DNA of 64,000 bases from Rhodococcoides trifolii. GTDB lineage: Bacteria; Actinomycetota; Actinomycetes; Mycobacteriales; Mycobacteriaceae. Each line of letters starts with the position of its first letter. The first letter of the stretch is position 1. The translations under genes and the position numbers were made by a program. Where the stretch lies: contig NZ_BMCU01000005.1 in assembly GCF_014635345.1 (NCBI RefSeq), positions 353,455 through 417,454 of the forward strand. Direction: 5' to 3'. Shown in pieces: positions 16,232-24,594 of the stretch. The notes beneath the pieces are model-generated. The model was not told the origin of the DNA and searched no databases. It was given only the letters and a program-made list of their open reading frames with translations.

Positions 16232-17953
16232 GTGTCGACATACGACGTCGTTGTCGTCGGCGGCGGCCTTGCGGGTATGACCGCGGCCGCTGCGCTGGCC
16301 GCGGCAGGCAAGAAAGTGGTCGTCCTCGAGCAGTATTCGGTGGTCGGCGGCAGCACTCACGTATTCCGGCGAAAAGGCCAGTGGGAGTGGCAGGTCGGTC
16401 TGCACCACCTCGGCAACTGCGGCCCCGACGGCGACATGCCCACGATGTTCCGCGGCCTCGGACTGGGTGAGCACATCACCTTCGAGCCGATGAACCGCGA
16501 CGGTTACGAGCGATTCGTGTTCCCCGATCTCGAGTTCGAGGTGCCCACCGACTGGGACGAATACCGCATCCGGTTGACGGCACTCTTCCCTGCCGAACGT
16601 CGCGCGATCGAACGCTTCGTCAAAGTCACCCGGAAGATGGGTGGCGCCATCGACCGCGTCGCGTCGGCGGAGTCGCTGACAGGAATGGCGAAGACGGCGT
16701 GGAAGCTCGGACGCCACGCGCCGCTGGCGAGATCGTCGCTCACGGCCGTGATGGACCACTTCGGGCTGAGCCCACGCCTTCAGGTTCTGCTGTCGATGTC
16801 GCCGTCGGGGAGTATGAACTGCCCGCCACACCGACTACCGTTTCTCGCCTTTGCCTCGTTCCTCACGGAATTCGTCGGTGGTGGTGCCTGGTTCCCCCAC
16901 GGCGGCGGACAAGTGTTCGCCTCGAACCTGCTCAGGGTCATCGAGCAGTACGGCGGCGAGGTGGTCACCCGCGCCTTCGTCGAGGAGATCATCGTCGACC
17001 GCGGCCGAGCCGCCGGCGTACGACTGGCCGGAGGAGCGACGTGCCGCGCCGAGACCGTGATCTCGACGGCCGACATCAAGAAGACGTACAACGTCCTTCT
17101 CCCCGCGGGCGCAGTCGACGCCTCGAACATGAAGCGCGTCGACGACTTTCGGATGTCTGCACCGTTCTTCAACGCTTACCTCGGAGCTGATGTCGACCTG
17201 GCCGCGACCAGGACGAATCAGGACAGTTTCTCGGTGCCCTCCTGGACCTCGCTGTCCGACATCGAGAAGGGGCAGCGCTTTCGGCCCGGCGACACCGCGC
17301 AGAGCTGGCTGGACCGAATCTGCCCCGTCCTGCCTGCCTACATCCACTGCTCCGACATCAAGGATCCGACGGCGAAGAGATACGCACCCGACGGCTGCAG
17401 CTCACTCGAGTCGATGTTTCCCATCGTGATGGACCACCGGCTCTGGGGCGCAGCGGATGTCGATCAACGCGATCACGACTACGCGAGGAGCACGACGTAC
17501 ACCACCATGAAGACCACCCTCACCGATCTGATGGTGGCGCGCACGCAGACCGCACTCCCCGAACTCGACGGCCACATCGTCCACCGCGAAGCGGCGACAC
17601 CACTCACCCAGGAGCGGTACACCCAGTCGACTGAGGGAGCGTCCTACGGCATCGAGTTCAACATGAAGCAGACCGGTGTGTCCCGGCCCGGGCCGAGAAC
17701 CCCCGTTCCCGGATTGTTCCTGGCGGGAGCGAGCTGCCGAACCGGACCTGCCACCGAGGGAGTACTTCTTTCCGGAATCGTGACGGCTGGAACGATACTC
17801 GGCCGAAATCTGGTCGCCGAGTTCCGCGACGGCCGACCTCTGGTCCCCGCAGGCACCCTCGCCGCCGTACCCAGCGAATGGGACTCGCTCTCGGCCGCAC
17901 GAGCCGGTCGACAGAGCAGGCCACGACTGCAGAACGTGACCCCGACGGTGTGA
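16232..17953 (+). CDS. FAD-dependent oxidoreductase, phytoene desaturase/retinol saturase-like
   Basis: 573 aa from GTG 16232, with GAAGGGA about 8 bp upstream. The N-terminal FAD motif VVVVGGGLAGMTAAAALAAAG is at residues 5-25, followed by LEQYSVVGGSTHVFRRKG. The C-terminal FAD-binding segment GLFLAGASCRTGPATEGVLLSG is near 490-510, as in CrtI and all-trans-retinol 13,14-reductase relatives. No crtB or other carotenoid gene is near, so the substrate is probably another lipid or polyene, or a CoA-linked or quinone substrate. Divergent TetR with twin operators implies induction by a specific compound. Confidence 0.85.
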   Translation: MSTYDVVVVGGGLAGMTAAAALAAAGKKVVVLEQYSVVGGSTHVFRRKGQWEWQVGLHHLGNCGPDGDMPTMFRGLGLGEHITFEPMNRDGYERFVFPDLEFEVPTDWDEYRIRLTALFPAERRAIERFVKVTRKMGGAIDRVASAESLTGMAKTAWKLGRHAPLARSSLTAVMDHFGLSPRLQVLLSMSPSGSMNCPPHRLPFLAFASFLTEFVGGGAWFPHGGGQVFASNLLRVIEQYGGEVVTRAFVEEIIVDRGRAAGVRLAGGATCRAETVISTADIKKTYNVLLPAGAVDASNMKRVDDFRMSAPFFNAYLGADVDLAATRTNQDSFSVPSWTSLSDIEKGQRFRPGDTAQSWLDRICPVLPAYIHCSDIKDPTAKRYAPDGCSSLESMFPIVMDHRLWGAADVDQRDHDYARSTTYTTMKTTLTDLMVARTQTALPELDGHIVHREAATPLTQERYTQSTEGASYGIEFNMKQTGVSRPGPRTPVPGLFLAGASCRTGPATEGVLLSGIVTAGTILGRNLVAEFRDGRPLVPAGTLAAVPSEWDSLSAARAGRQSRPRLQNVTPTV

Positions 17954-18330
17954 CCGTGCCAATCGCGTCACTCGGCCATTTCACCAACTTTTCAGCACCC
18001 TTTAGGCCACTCCGACTACGACCGGGCGAATTCGGCGAGCGGACGCGGCCAGCGGGGCGCTTGTGAAGGTAAACCCACGCTGAACGCGGGAAATCCTTCA
18101 CAAGCGGATAGAAGTCGCCTGCACCGCATCTCGTGGAGCATCCGCACTGCTCTCTCAGTCGCACCTTCCACCAACGGGTCTCGAGACCGGGCTGGTAAAG
18201 AACGAACTCATAGCGCCGATTGAAACTGGTAGCGCGGATAGAAATTTCGAGCCTCGTTTTGGGGTCGGACCGAAGACCGCTCGCCTACAAGGCTATGCAG
18301 ACCCGTCCGTGCGACGTGGGTCGGATTCTG
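17954..18330. other. Intergenic region between convergent genes, carrying repeat copy B
   Basis: 377 bp between the CrtI-like gene and the UspA gene, which converge. The only structure I see is the 49-bp palindromic element at 18058-18106. No plausible coding frame with a ribosome site is present in the remaining sequence. Confidence 0.6.
18058..18106. repeat. 49-bp interrupted palindrome, copy B
   Basis: CGCTTGTGAAGG (18058-18069) and CCTTCACAAGCG (18095-18106) are perfect 12-bp inverted arms around 25 nt. Copy A at 3511-3559 has identical total length, near-identical arms, and a centre sharing 15 of 25 bases. It lies 104 bp past the stop of the CrtI-like gene. It may be a dispersed intergenic palindrome or a terminator-like hairpin. 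Confidence 0.75.
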
Positions 18331-18738
18331 TCAATCGCTGTCGGATTTGAGGGTGACGACGGGGCAGGGTGCGTCGAGCATGACGCGTTGGACTTGGCTG
18401 CCGAGCAGCAACTTCATCGTGGCCGATCTGCGGCGCATTCCGATGACGACGAGGTCGGCGTGCTCTTGTTCGGCGAGGTCGAGCATCTGGGCGGCGGCGT
18501 CGGGCCCCGCGGGGTGGATGGTGTGGGCGGTGTTCGTTGCTGCGAGTTCGGTGGTGAGCGCGTCGGCGAGGGTCGGTGATCCGTAGTTGGGGCTGGCGGG
18601 TGAGTCGGCGCCGCTGGTGAGGGCGATGTGCAGGTGCACCTTGTCGTGTGACCCGGCCAGTTGGGGGCCGTGGGTGAGGATCCAGTCGAGTGCGCGCCGA
18701 CTTTCCGGGCGTTCGTTGTAGGCGGTGACGATGTTCAT
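18331..18738 (-). CDS. Universal stress protein (UspA) domain protein
   Basis: 135 aa from ATG 18738 (MNIVTAYNERPESRRALDWI). The frame is open further upstream but antisense to the transporter. The Usp fold is indicated by the first strand, HLHIALTSG, the helix ADALTTELAAT, and the ending AEQEHADLVVIGMRRRSATMKLLLGSQVQRVM then APCPVV, which holds the Usp nucleotide-binding loop. It starts 8 bp after the CitMHS transporter stop, so it is the downstream member of that transcription unit. Usp genes coupled to transporters are often regulatory partners, but this is inference. Confidence 0.88.
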   Translation of the reverse strand: MNIVTAYNERPESRRALDWILTHGPQLAGSHDKVHLHIALTSGADSPASPNYGSPTLADALTTELAATNTAHTIHPAGPDAAAQMLDLAEQEHADLVVIGMRRRSATMKLLLGSQVQRVMLDAPCPVVTLKSDSD

Positions 18739-18746
18739 GGCGGTCC

Positions 18747-20198
18747 TTAGGCGGGGTAGGCGACGACGGCGGCGCCGACGACGAGCATGACGATGCAGAC
18801 GAGGGAGGCGCGCCAGAGTGCTTTGCGAAGGTGCACGCCCAGTTCGACTTTCGCGAGTCCGATGAGGAGGAGGAACGACGCGACGAGTGGGCTCGAGGTG
18901 TGCAGGGGTTGGCCGACGATGGAGGCGCGGGCCATTTCTTCGGCCGTGATTCCGTAGTGCGACGCGGTCTCGGTGAGGACGGGGAGCACGCCGAAGAAGA
19001 AGGCGTCGTTGCTCATCAGAAAGGTGAGCGGGATGCTCAGGGCGCCGGCGACGATGGCGAGGTGAGGTCCGAATGCGTCGGGGATGACGCCCACGAGCCA
19101 CTGTGACATCGCTTCGACCATGCCGGTTCCGGACAGGACGCCGGTCAGGACCGAGGCGGCGAAGACGAGGGCAACGACGGAGACCACGGAACTGGCGTGC
19201 GCTTTGATCTGTTCGGCTTGCTCGGCGACGCGGGGGAAGTTCAGCACGAGAGCTATCCCGACCGCAGCGAGGAACGTGACCGGAGGTTCGACGATGTCGA
19301 GCACGAGCAGCGTCATGACGGCCAGTGTCAGAGCGAGGTTGATCCACACCAGCTTTGGGCGTGCCTTGGGTCGGTGAAGGTGTGCCGCCGCGTCTTCGGG
19401 CAGTTCGCCGAAGTCGCTCACATCGGTGTCGGTACGCGGGAGAGCCGCGTCGGGTCCGTCCGAGCTGTCCGCGGGGGGCGGGGTGGGTCGATCACCGTGT
19501 GCGGTGTCGGCGGATGTGGACCCGACGCTGCCGCTGGACACTCTCTCCCGCACCACTGTTCGTGCCGGAGCGTCGAGGGTCAGGGTACCGACACGCTTAC
19601 GTTCGGCGCGGCCGAGGAAGTACGCGAGGACGAGTACGGCGATCAGGCCGGCGGCGATTGCGGGAATCATCGGGACGAAGATGTCGATCGGTGAGACGCC
19701 GAGGGCTGCGGATGCTCGGGCGGTGGATCCGCCCCACGGCACTGTGTTGAGGACACCGTTGGCGGTGGCGGCGACGACGGTAAGGATCACCGGGCTCATC
19801 CGCAGTTTGAGATAGATCGGCAGGAACGCCGAAGTCACGATGATGAATGTGGTGGATCCGTCGCCGTCGAGGGACACGATCGAGGTCAGCAGTGCGGTGC
19901 CGACGACCAGGCGCATCGGGTCGTTCTTGACGAACTTGAGAATGAGCCGGATCAGCGGATCGAACAGGCCGACGTCGATCATGATGCCGAAGAACGTGAT
20001 GGCGAAGAACAGCAGCGCGGCGGTCGGGGCCAGCTTGAGCAACGCCTCCATGATCATGTCGCTGAGGCCGAGCCCGGCGCCGGCGAACAGGCCGAACACG
20101 GTCGGCACGAGGATCAGCGCTGCGACCGGGGTGATGCGCTTGCTCATGATCAGGTACATGAAGCACGCGATCATGGAAAAACCGAGTATGACGAGCAT
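18747..20198 (-). CDS. CitMHS-family divalent metal-citrate/carboxylate:H+ symporter
   Basis: 483 aa with about 12 membrane segments in two halves, separated by a long hydrophilic loop (about residues 205-285) rich in Asp/Pro/Ser. The N-terminal half has the CitMHS markers FFGIMIDVGLFDPLIR, SLDGDGSTTFIIVTSAFLP and VPWGGSTARASAALG. The C-terminal half has TFLMSNDAFFFGVLPVL and SPLVASFLLLIGL. Family members import citrate-metal complexes or related dicarboxylates. It is divergent from the GntR gene at 20285, with a GTATACC motif in between, and followed by UspA. Confidence 0.92.
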   Translation of the reverse strand: MLVILGFSMIACFMYLIMSKRITPVAALILVPTVFGLFAGAGLGLSDMIMEALLKLAPTAALLFFAITFFGIMIDVGLFDPLIRLILKFVKNDPMRLVVGTALLTSIVSLDGDGSTTFIIVTSAFLPIYLKLRMSPVILTVVAATANGVLNTVPWGGSTARASAALGVSPIDIFVPMIPAIAAGLIAVLVLAYFLGRAERKRVGTLTLDAPARTVVRERVSSGSVGSTSADTAHGDRPTPPPADSSDGPDAALPRTDTDVSDFGELPEDAAAHLHRPKARPKLVWINLALTLAVMTLLVLDIVEPPVTFLAAVGIALVLNFPRVAEQAEQIKAHASSVVSVVALVFAASVLTGVLSGTGMVEAMSQWLVGVIPDAFGPHLAIVAGALSIPLTFLMSNDAFFFGVLPVLTETASHYGITAEEMARASIVGQPLHTSSPLVASFLLLIGLAKVELGVHLRKALWRASLVCIVMLVVGAAVVAYPA

Positions 20199-20230
20199 CG
20201 CTGCCCTTTCGCTTGGTGGTGTACGTCACT

Positions 20231-20243
20231 GTATACCATAAGG
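20231..20243. promoter_or_regulatory. GTATACC motif, candidate GntR operator (site 1)
   Basis: GTCACT then GTATACCATAAGG lies in the 86-bp region between the divergent transporter (start 20198) and GntR gene (start 20285). A closely similar stretch, GTCACATGGTATACCTTAACG, stands upstream of the Ldh2 gene at 23384-23404. The shared sequence in two divergent promoters of one module suggests recognition by the adjacent FCD-type GntR protein. Confidence 0.6.
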
Positions 20244-20284
20244 GACGCAGTGATGAGTGCCGCTTTGTTCGTTAAGCTGTACTC

Positions 20285-20989
20285 ATGGCGGGAGATTCGA
20301 AGAGCGATCGGGTATATGCGCAGCTCAAGGCCGAGATCATGTCGGGTCAGATCGCTCCGGGCGCGTCGCTGAGCGCGATCGCGATCGGCGATCGCCTCGA
20401 GGCGTCCCGGACTCCGGTTCGGCAGGCGTTCGTGCGCCTCGAAGCCGAGGGCCTCCTCACGCTTGTCGACCGTCAGGGTGCGCGGGTGGCGCCGATCTCG
20501 ATCCAGGGTGTACGTGATCTGTTCGAGCTCCGCACGCTGCTGGAGTCGACTGCCACACGCATGGTCGCCGAGGCAGCGAAATCCGATGCGAGCGTGCAGG
20601 ATCCGTTCCGTCGCATCCTCACCGAGCTGGACACGATGAAGGACGAGCCGCCCTCGCAAGACAGGTGGGAGCGCTTCTACGACCTGGCCGAGCAGTTCGA
20701 CCGGGCGATCGTGGACCACACCCGCAATGCCCATCTGTCCCGCTCGATCGCCGAATTACGCCCGCACAGTGCACGGTTGCGGTCGATCGCCCATTCCACG
20801 CCGGACCGCCTGGAGACTTCACTCGCGGAGCATCAGCAGATGTGCGCGGCGATCATCGCCGGCGACGCGGATGCGGCCGAGAAAGCGTCGGCGTCGCATC
20901 TGGCCGCGACGGAGCGCACCATTCTCGATGCGGTGTTCGACCCGTCCCGAGCCGGGCGCGGGCCGCGGATCGACCTCGTGACCGCATAG
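20285..20989 (+). CDS. GntR family regulator, FCD (FadR/VanR-type) subfamily
   Basis: 234 aa. Winged HTH at about residues 8-72 (DRVYAQLKAEIMSGQIAPG, then LEASRTPVRQAFVRLEAEGLLTLVDRQGARVAP). The FCD all-helical domain (about 80-215) has FELRTLLESTATRMVAEAA, the metal/ligand His in FDRAIVDHTRNAHL, and EHQQMCAAIIAGDADAAEKA. FCD proteins usually sense carboxylic acids. It is divergent from the CitMHS transporter and near the hydroxy-acid dehydrogenase and aldehyde dehydrogenase, so a dicarboxylate or hydroxy acid is the likely inducer. Confidence 0.92.
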   Translation: MAGDSKSDRVYAQLKAEIMSGQIAPGASLSAIAIGDRLEASRTPVRQAFVRLEAEGLLTLVDRQGARVAPISIQGVRDLFELRTLLESTATRMVAEAAKSDASVQDPFRRILTELDTMKDEPPSQDRWERFYDLAEQFDRAIVDHTRNAHLSRSIAELRPHSARLRSIAHSTPDRLETSLAEHQQMCAAIIAGDADAAEKASASHLAATERTILDAVFDPSRAGRGPRIDLVTA

Positions 20990-21081
20990 ATCGTCGTGTG
21001 CCGGTTCCGTTCCCGTTCACTGATAAACGTGGTGACGGCCGGCGGAACACCCGGTGAGCGTTCCGTCGACCGTGCGGTTGA

Positions 21082-21546
21082 TCACGTGAGGTTGGTGCCG
21101 TGTTCCTCGTCGATGCGGGTGGTGACTCCGGTGGCGATCACGGTGCGGGTGGCGTCGACGGAGGCGTAGGTCCAGAAGATGTGCAGCTCGTCCGTCTCGG
21201 AGGTGTTGTGGAAGAAGTGCGCGATGCCGGCCGGGATGAACGAGTTGTCTCCCACCGTCACCGGGTATTGCGTGCCGTCGATGTGGGCGACCGCGCTTCC
21301 CTTGATGATCAGGACCGATTCGTCGCAGTTGTGGATGTGCTCGGGGATCGCCGAACCCGGCGCAAACATGGTGATGCCGTTGAGGAAGTCCTTGGCACCG
21401 ACCTGCTGAGAGACCAGCGGGACGGTGCGGGCGCCTCCCCCGCGTTGGCGGGGTGTGATCTCGGCGGTGTGCAGCACGACGGCGGGTCGGCCGTCGTCGC
21501 TGCTGGTGGGGGTGATCGTGCGGCCGGTGTCTGCGGTGACGCTCAT
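21082..21546 (-). CDS. Cupin domain protein
   Basis: 154 aa from ATG 21546, with AGGAAAAG upstream. Cupin motif 1 is FAPGSAIPEHIHNCDESVLIIKG with His, His and Glu metal ligands. Motif 2 is VGDNSFIPAGIAHFFHNTS. The N-terminal ~45 residues are a variable extension. It follows the aldehyde dehydrogenase after 35 bp on the same strand and ends the unit ABM protein - aldehyde dehydrogenase - cupin. Role perhaps binding or isomerising the pathway acid; not assigned. Confidence 0.87.
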   Translation of the reverse strand: MSVTADTGRTITPTSSDDGRPAVVLHTAEITPRQRGGGARTVPLVSQQVGAKDFLNGITMFAPGSAIPEHIHNCDESVLIIKGSAVAHIDGTQYPVTVGDNSFIPAGIAHFFHNTSETDELHIFWTYASVDATRTVIATGVTTRIDEEHGTNLT

Positions 21547-21581
21547 GTTCTTTTCCTGTCCAATTCTGTTGTCGATGAGGG

Positions 21582-22997
21582 CTATTCGGAGATGGGTGCG
21601 GCGCCGACGGGTTCGCTCATGGCCCACCAGGTGCGGACGTTGACGAATTCGCGGATACCAGCGGAGGCAAGTTCGCGGCCGTAGCCGGAACGTTTGGTGC
21701 CGCCGAAGGGCATGCGCGCGTCGGAGGCGACGAGGGAGTTGACGAAGCATGCTCCCGACGTGATGCGTTTGCCGATCGAGACGGCTTTGTCGACGTCGGC
21801 GGACCAGATGCTGGCCCCGAGTCCGAAGCGGGTGTCGTTGGCGACGGTGACCGCCTCGTCCGCGTCGGCAACGGTGATGATGGTCGCGACCGGACCGAAT
21901 GCTTCCTCGTGGTAGGCGTCCATACCGGGGAGCACGTCGCCGAGAACGGTAGGGGCGTAGAAGAATCCGGCTCGGTCCAACACCCGACCGCCCGCGAGCA
22001 ACGTGGCGCCGGCGTCGACGGAGGACTGCACCTGCGCGGCGACACCGTCGCGTAGATCTGCGCGCGCCAGGGGGCCGACATCGGTGGCGTCGTCCTCGGG
22101 ATCGCCGACGACCATTGCGTCGACAGCATCGACGACCAGCCGCGTGAACTCCTGTGCCACAGCGGCTTCGACGATGAACCGTTTCGGTGAAATGCACGAC
22201 TGGCCTGCGTTGAGGAACCTACCCTTGGCGGCCAGGTGCGCCACCCGCGGCAGATCGGCGTCGGCGAGGACGACGAACGGGTCCGATCCACCGAGCTCGA
22301 GAACGGACTTCTTGATCTCGCGGCCGGCGATGGATCCGACGGCGGATCCGGCTCGTTCGCTGCCGGTGATCGTGACCGCGCCGACGCGGGGATCGGCGAT
22401 CAGGCGCTCGGTGACCGCCGGAACGTCGGATTCGGCGACGAGCAGCGTCGTGAACAACCCCGACGGCAGCCCGGCAGCTTCGAGAATGGCCTGCGCCTCG
22501 AGCGCTGCGCCGGTGGTGTTCGGAGAATGCTTGAGCAGCGCGGCATTACCGGCCATCAAGGCCGGCGCGGCGAACCGGAACACCTGCCACAACGGGAAGT
22601 TCCACGGCATGATTGCCAGGACGATCCCGACGGGTTCGTAGGACACCCAGCTCGCATCCGCAGATGTCGCGTACTGCTCGTCGGCGAGGAACGCCGCGGC
22701 GTTCTCTGCGTAGTACTCGAGGCCGACCGCGCACTTCTCGACTTCGGCTCGGGCTTCGCGAAGCGGCTTGCCCATCTCCCGCGTCACCAGCAGCGCAAGG
22801 TCGTCTGCGCGGGCGCGCAACTCGGCGGCGCCGGAGTGCAGGACTTTCGACCTGTCGTCGAACGAGGTTGCTGCCCAGTCCAGTTGGGCCCGGGCGGCGA
22901 CGTCGAGAGCGGAGTCGATGTCGGTGTCCGACATCGCGGGATACGTGGCGAGGTCGAGTCCGGTCGCGGGGTTGACGGTGGTGATCGAATTGGGCAT
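21582..22997 (-). CDS. NAD(P)-dependent aldehyde dehydrogenase, succinate-semialdehyde dehydrogenase-like
   Basis: 471 aa from ATG 22997 (MPNSITTVNPATGLDL). ALDH hallmarks: IMPWNFPLWQVFRFAAPALMAGN (about 135-157), catalytic Glu in LELGGSDPFVV (about 250), catalytic Cys in GRFLNAGQSCISPKRF (about 284), and PFGGTKRSGYGRELA near the end. The proportions match GabD/YneI-type semialdehyde dehydrogenases. It probably oxidises a short semialdehyde produced from the acid imported by the CitMHS protein. The open frame up to 23249 overlaps the ABM gene and is discounted. Confidence 0.92.
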   Translation of the reverse strand: MPNSITTVNPATGLDLATYPAMSDTDIDSALDVAARAQLDWAATSFDDRSKVLHSGAAELRARADDLALLVTREMGKPLREARAEVEKCAVGLEYYAENAAAFLADEQYATSADASWVSYEPVGIVLAIMPWNFPLWQVFRFAAPALMAGNAALLKHSPNTTGAALEAQAILEAAGLPSGLFTTLLVAESDVPAVTERLIADPRVGAVTITGSERAGSAVGSIAGREIKKSVLELGGSDPFVVLADADLPRVAHLAAKGRFLNAGQSCISPKRFIVEAAVAQEFTRLVVDAVDAMVVGDPEDDATDVGPLARADLRDGVAAQVQSSVDAGATLLAGGRVLDRAGFFYAPTVLGDVLPGMDAYHEEAFGPVATIITVADADEAVTVANDTRFGLGASIWSADVDKAVSIGKRITSGACFVNSLVASDARMPFGGTKRSGYGRELASAGIREFVNVRTWWAMSEPVGAAPISE

Positions 22998-23035
22998 GCG
23001 GTGTTCTCCTGGCAATCGTGTTGTGGTGGAGCGGG

Positions 23036-23353
23036 TCACGCGGACACGGAGTCGATCACTGTGGTGACCGCGGTTCCGAAGGTGTTGCGCTGCGAGCCGG
23101 GAACGAGCACGTCGGCTGCGGCGGCTCGCCAAGCGGTGAAGTGATCGGAGGCCTTGTGCGCGTCGAACGCCGCGCGATCGGTGTAGCGCTCGTAGAAGAA
23201 GAAGCGGTTCGGCTCCGACTCGTCTTCGAACACGTCGAACTGGAAGCACCCCGGCTCTTCGCGGACCGACGCCGCGGCGTTGAGCGTGATCGCGGTCAGG
23301 AACTGTTCTCGCTTGTCGGCACGGACGTTCACCGATACCAGCAGATTCAACAT
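23036..23353 (-). CDS. Antibiotic biosynthesis monooxygenase (ABM) domain protein, YgiN/LsrG-like
   Basis: 105 aa with the ferredoxin-like ABM fold: LLVSVNVRADKREQFLTAI, NAAASVREEPGCFQFDVFED, RFFFYERYTDRAAFDAHKAS, HFTAW. Relatives are cofactor-free quinol oxygenases or small-sugar/aldehyde isomerases. It is the first gene of the minus-strand unit with the aldehyde dehydrogenase and cupin, and is divergent from Ldh2 across an 80-bp promoter region holding a GGTATACC palindrome. Confidence 0.88.
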   Translation of the reverse strand: MLNLLVSVNVRADKREQFLTAITLNAAASVREEPGCFQFDVFEDESEPNRFFFYERYTDRAAFDAHKASDHFTAWRAAAADVLVPGSQRNTFGTAVTTVIDSVSA

Positions 23354-23390
23354 GGGTGGGCTCCTTCGGTTACCCCAGCGTATGTCACAT

Positions 23391-23403
23391 GGTATACCTT
23401 AAC
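23391..23403. promoter_or_regulatory. GGTATACC palindrome, candidate GntR operator (site 2)
   Basis: GGTATACC at 23391-23398, within TATGTCACATGGTATACCTTAACG, lies midway between the divergent ABM (start 23353) and Ldh2 (start 23434) genes. The same context, GTCAC followed by GTATACC and TAA, is seen at 20224-20243 beside the GntR gene. The TGGTATACC core agrees with the general FadR-subfamily pattern T-N-GT-N(0-3)-AC-N-A. Confidence 0.6.
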
Positions 23404-23433
23404 GTATCGAATAGTGAAGGAGTCCACATCACC

Positions 23434-24489
23434 ATGACCGACGTGACCCGCATCAAGCCCGACGTGCTCGTCGAGTTCGCAACCGCGGCGCTGCAGACCT
23501 ACGACGTACCCGAAGCCGACGCCCGTCTGGTCGCGGACAGCCTGGTGCAGGCAGATCTCTGGGGCCACCAATCGCACGGAATGCTCCGCCTGCCCTGGTA
23601 CATCGCCCGGTTGCGGACCGGCGCGATGACCGCGGTGACAGCTCCGGAGACGATCTCGGACGCCGGTGCACTGCAAATCATCGACGGCCGCAACGGAATC
23701 GGACAGGTACTCACCGAACTCGCCCGCACGACCGCGATCGAGCGAGCCCGCACGTTCGGCATCGGGATGGTCGGGGTCCGTAACTCCAACCACTTCGGCA
23801 CAGCGATGTACTACACCCGCCGCGCGGCCCTCGACGGATGCGCGTCGATCCTGACCACCAACGCCAGCCCTGCCATGGCACCGTGGGGCGGACGAGAAAA
23901 GAGGCTCGGCACCAACCCGTGGTCGATCGGCGCGCCCGCGCCCACACCCGGCGGCGCCGTCGTGGTCGACATCGCCAACACCGCCGTCGCTCGCGGCAAG
24001 ATCTACCTCGCCCGCAACCGTAACCAGGACATCCCGGACACGTGGGCCATGGACACCGACGGCCGGATCACCACCGACGCCTCGGACGCCATCGACGGCG
24101 TCATCCTGCCGATGGCGGGCCACAAGGGGTACGCCATCACCTTCATGATGGACATCCTCTCCGGCGCCCTGACAGGCAGCCGCACCGGAACCGGAGTGAA
24201 AGGCCCGTACGTCGCCGACCAACCCAGCGGCGCCGGCCACATGTTCATCGCCATCGACGTCCGCAGCGCCGACCCGTCGGATCAGTTCCTCGGCGCGGTA
24301 CAGGGACTCATCGACGAAGTGCACTCCACCCCACTCGCGCAGGGAAACGACCGGATCTACTACCCCGGCGAAGTCGAAGACGTTGCCGCAGAACGCAACC
24401 TGGCGGACGGCGGAGTGATCCTTGCCGACCGAACCCTCGACGACCTCAATACGCTGGCATCGGAGTCCGGAACCACGCTTCCCTTCTGA
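23434..24489 (+). CDS. Ldh2 family malate/L-lactate/sulfolactate-type dehydrogenase
   Basis: 351 aa from ATG 23434 (GAAGGAG 13 bp upstream). It belongs to the NAD(P)-dependent Ldh_2 family, unrelated to Rossmann LDH. Family markers: LVQADLWGHQSHGMLRLPWY (residues 42-62), the catalytic His in GVRNSNHFGTAMYY (about 120), AMAPWGGREKRLGTNPWSIG, and AGHKGYAITFMMDILSGALTG. It oxidises a 2-hydroxy acid to the 2-oxo acid. With a carboxylate symporter, semialdehyde dehydrogenase and GntR nearby, it likely forms part of a hydroxy-dicarboxylate utilisation module. Confidence 0.92.
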   Translation: MTDVTRIKPDVLVEFATAALQTYDVPEADARLVADSLVQADLWGHQSHGMLRLPWYIARLRTGAMTAVTAPETISDAGALQIIDGRNGIGQVLTELARTTAIERARTFGIGMVGVRNSNHFGTAMYYTRRAALDGCASILTTNASPAMAPWGGREKRLGTNPWSIGAPAPTPGGAVVVDIANTAVARGKIYLARNRNQDIPDTWAMDTDGRITTDASDAIDGVILPMAGHKGYAITFMMDILSGALTGSRTGTGVKGPYVADQPSGAGHMFIAIDVRSADPSDQFLGAVQGLIDEVHSTPLAQGNDRIYYPGEVEDVAAERNLADGGVILADRTLDDLNTLASESGTTLPF

Positions 24490-24594
24490 GCCCGCAACCA
24501 GCCTGCCCGTCCCCGAGTCGGAAAGGTGGATTTCTGTGAATTATGGGTGGCTGCAAACGCGTTGAGCACCATAGCTCCCACGAGGTGCTTGATT

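Noticed and set aside
18739..19347. Upstream extension of the UspA frame
   Set aside because: Arg-rich sequence antisense or out of frame to the CitMHS gene, a GC-rich shadow.
19597..20229. 210-codon frame within the CitMHS gene
   Set aside because: Arg/His-rich translation in an alternative frame of the transporter; shadow.
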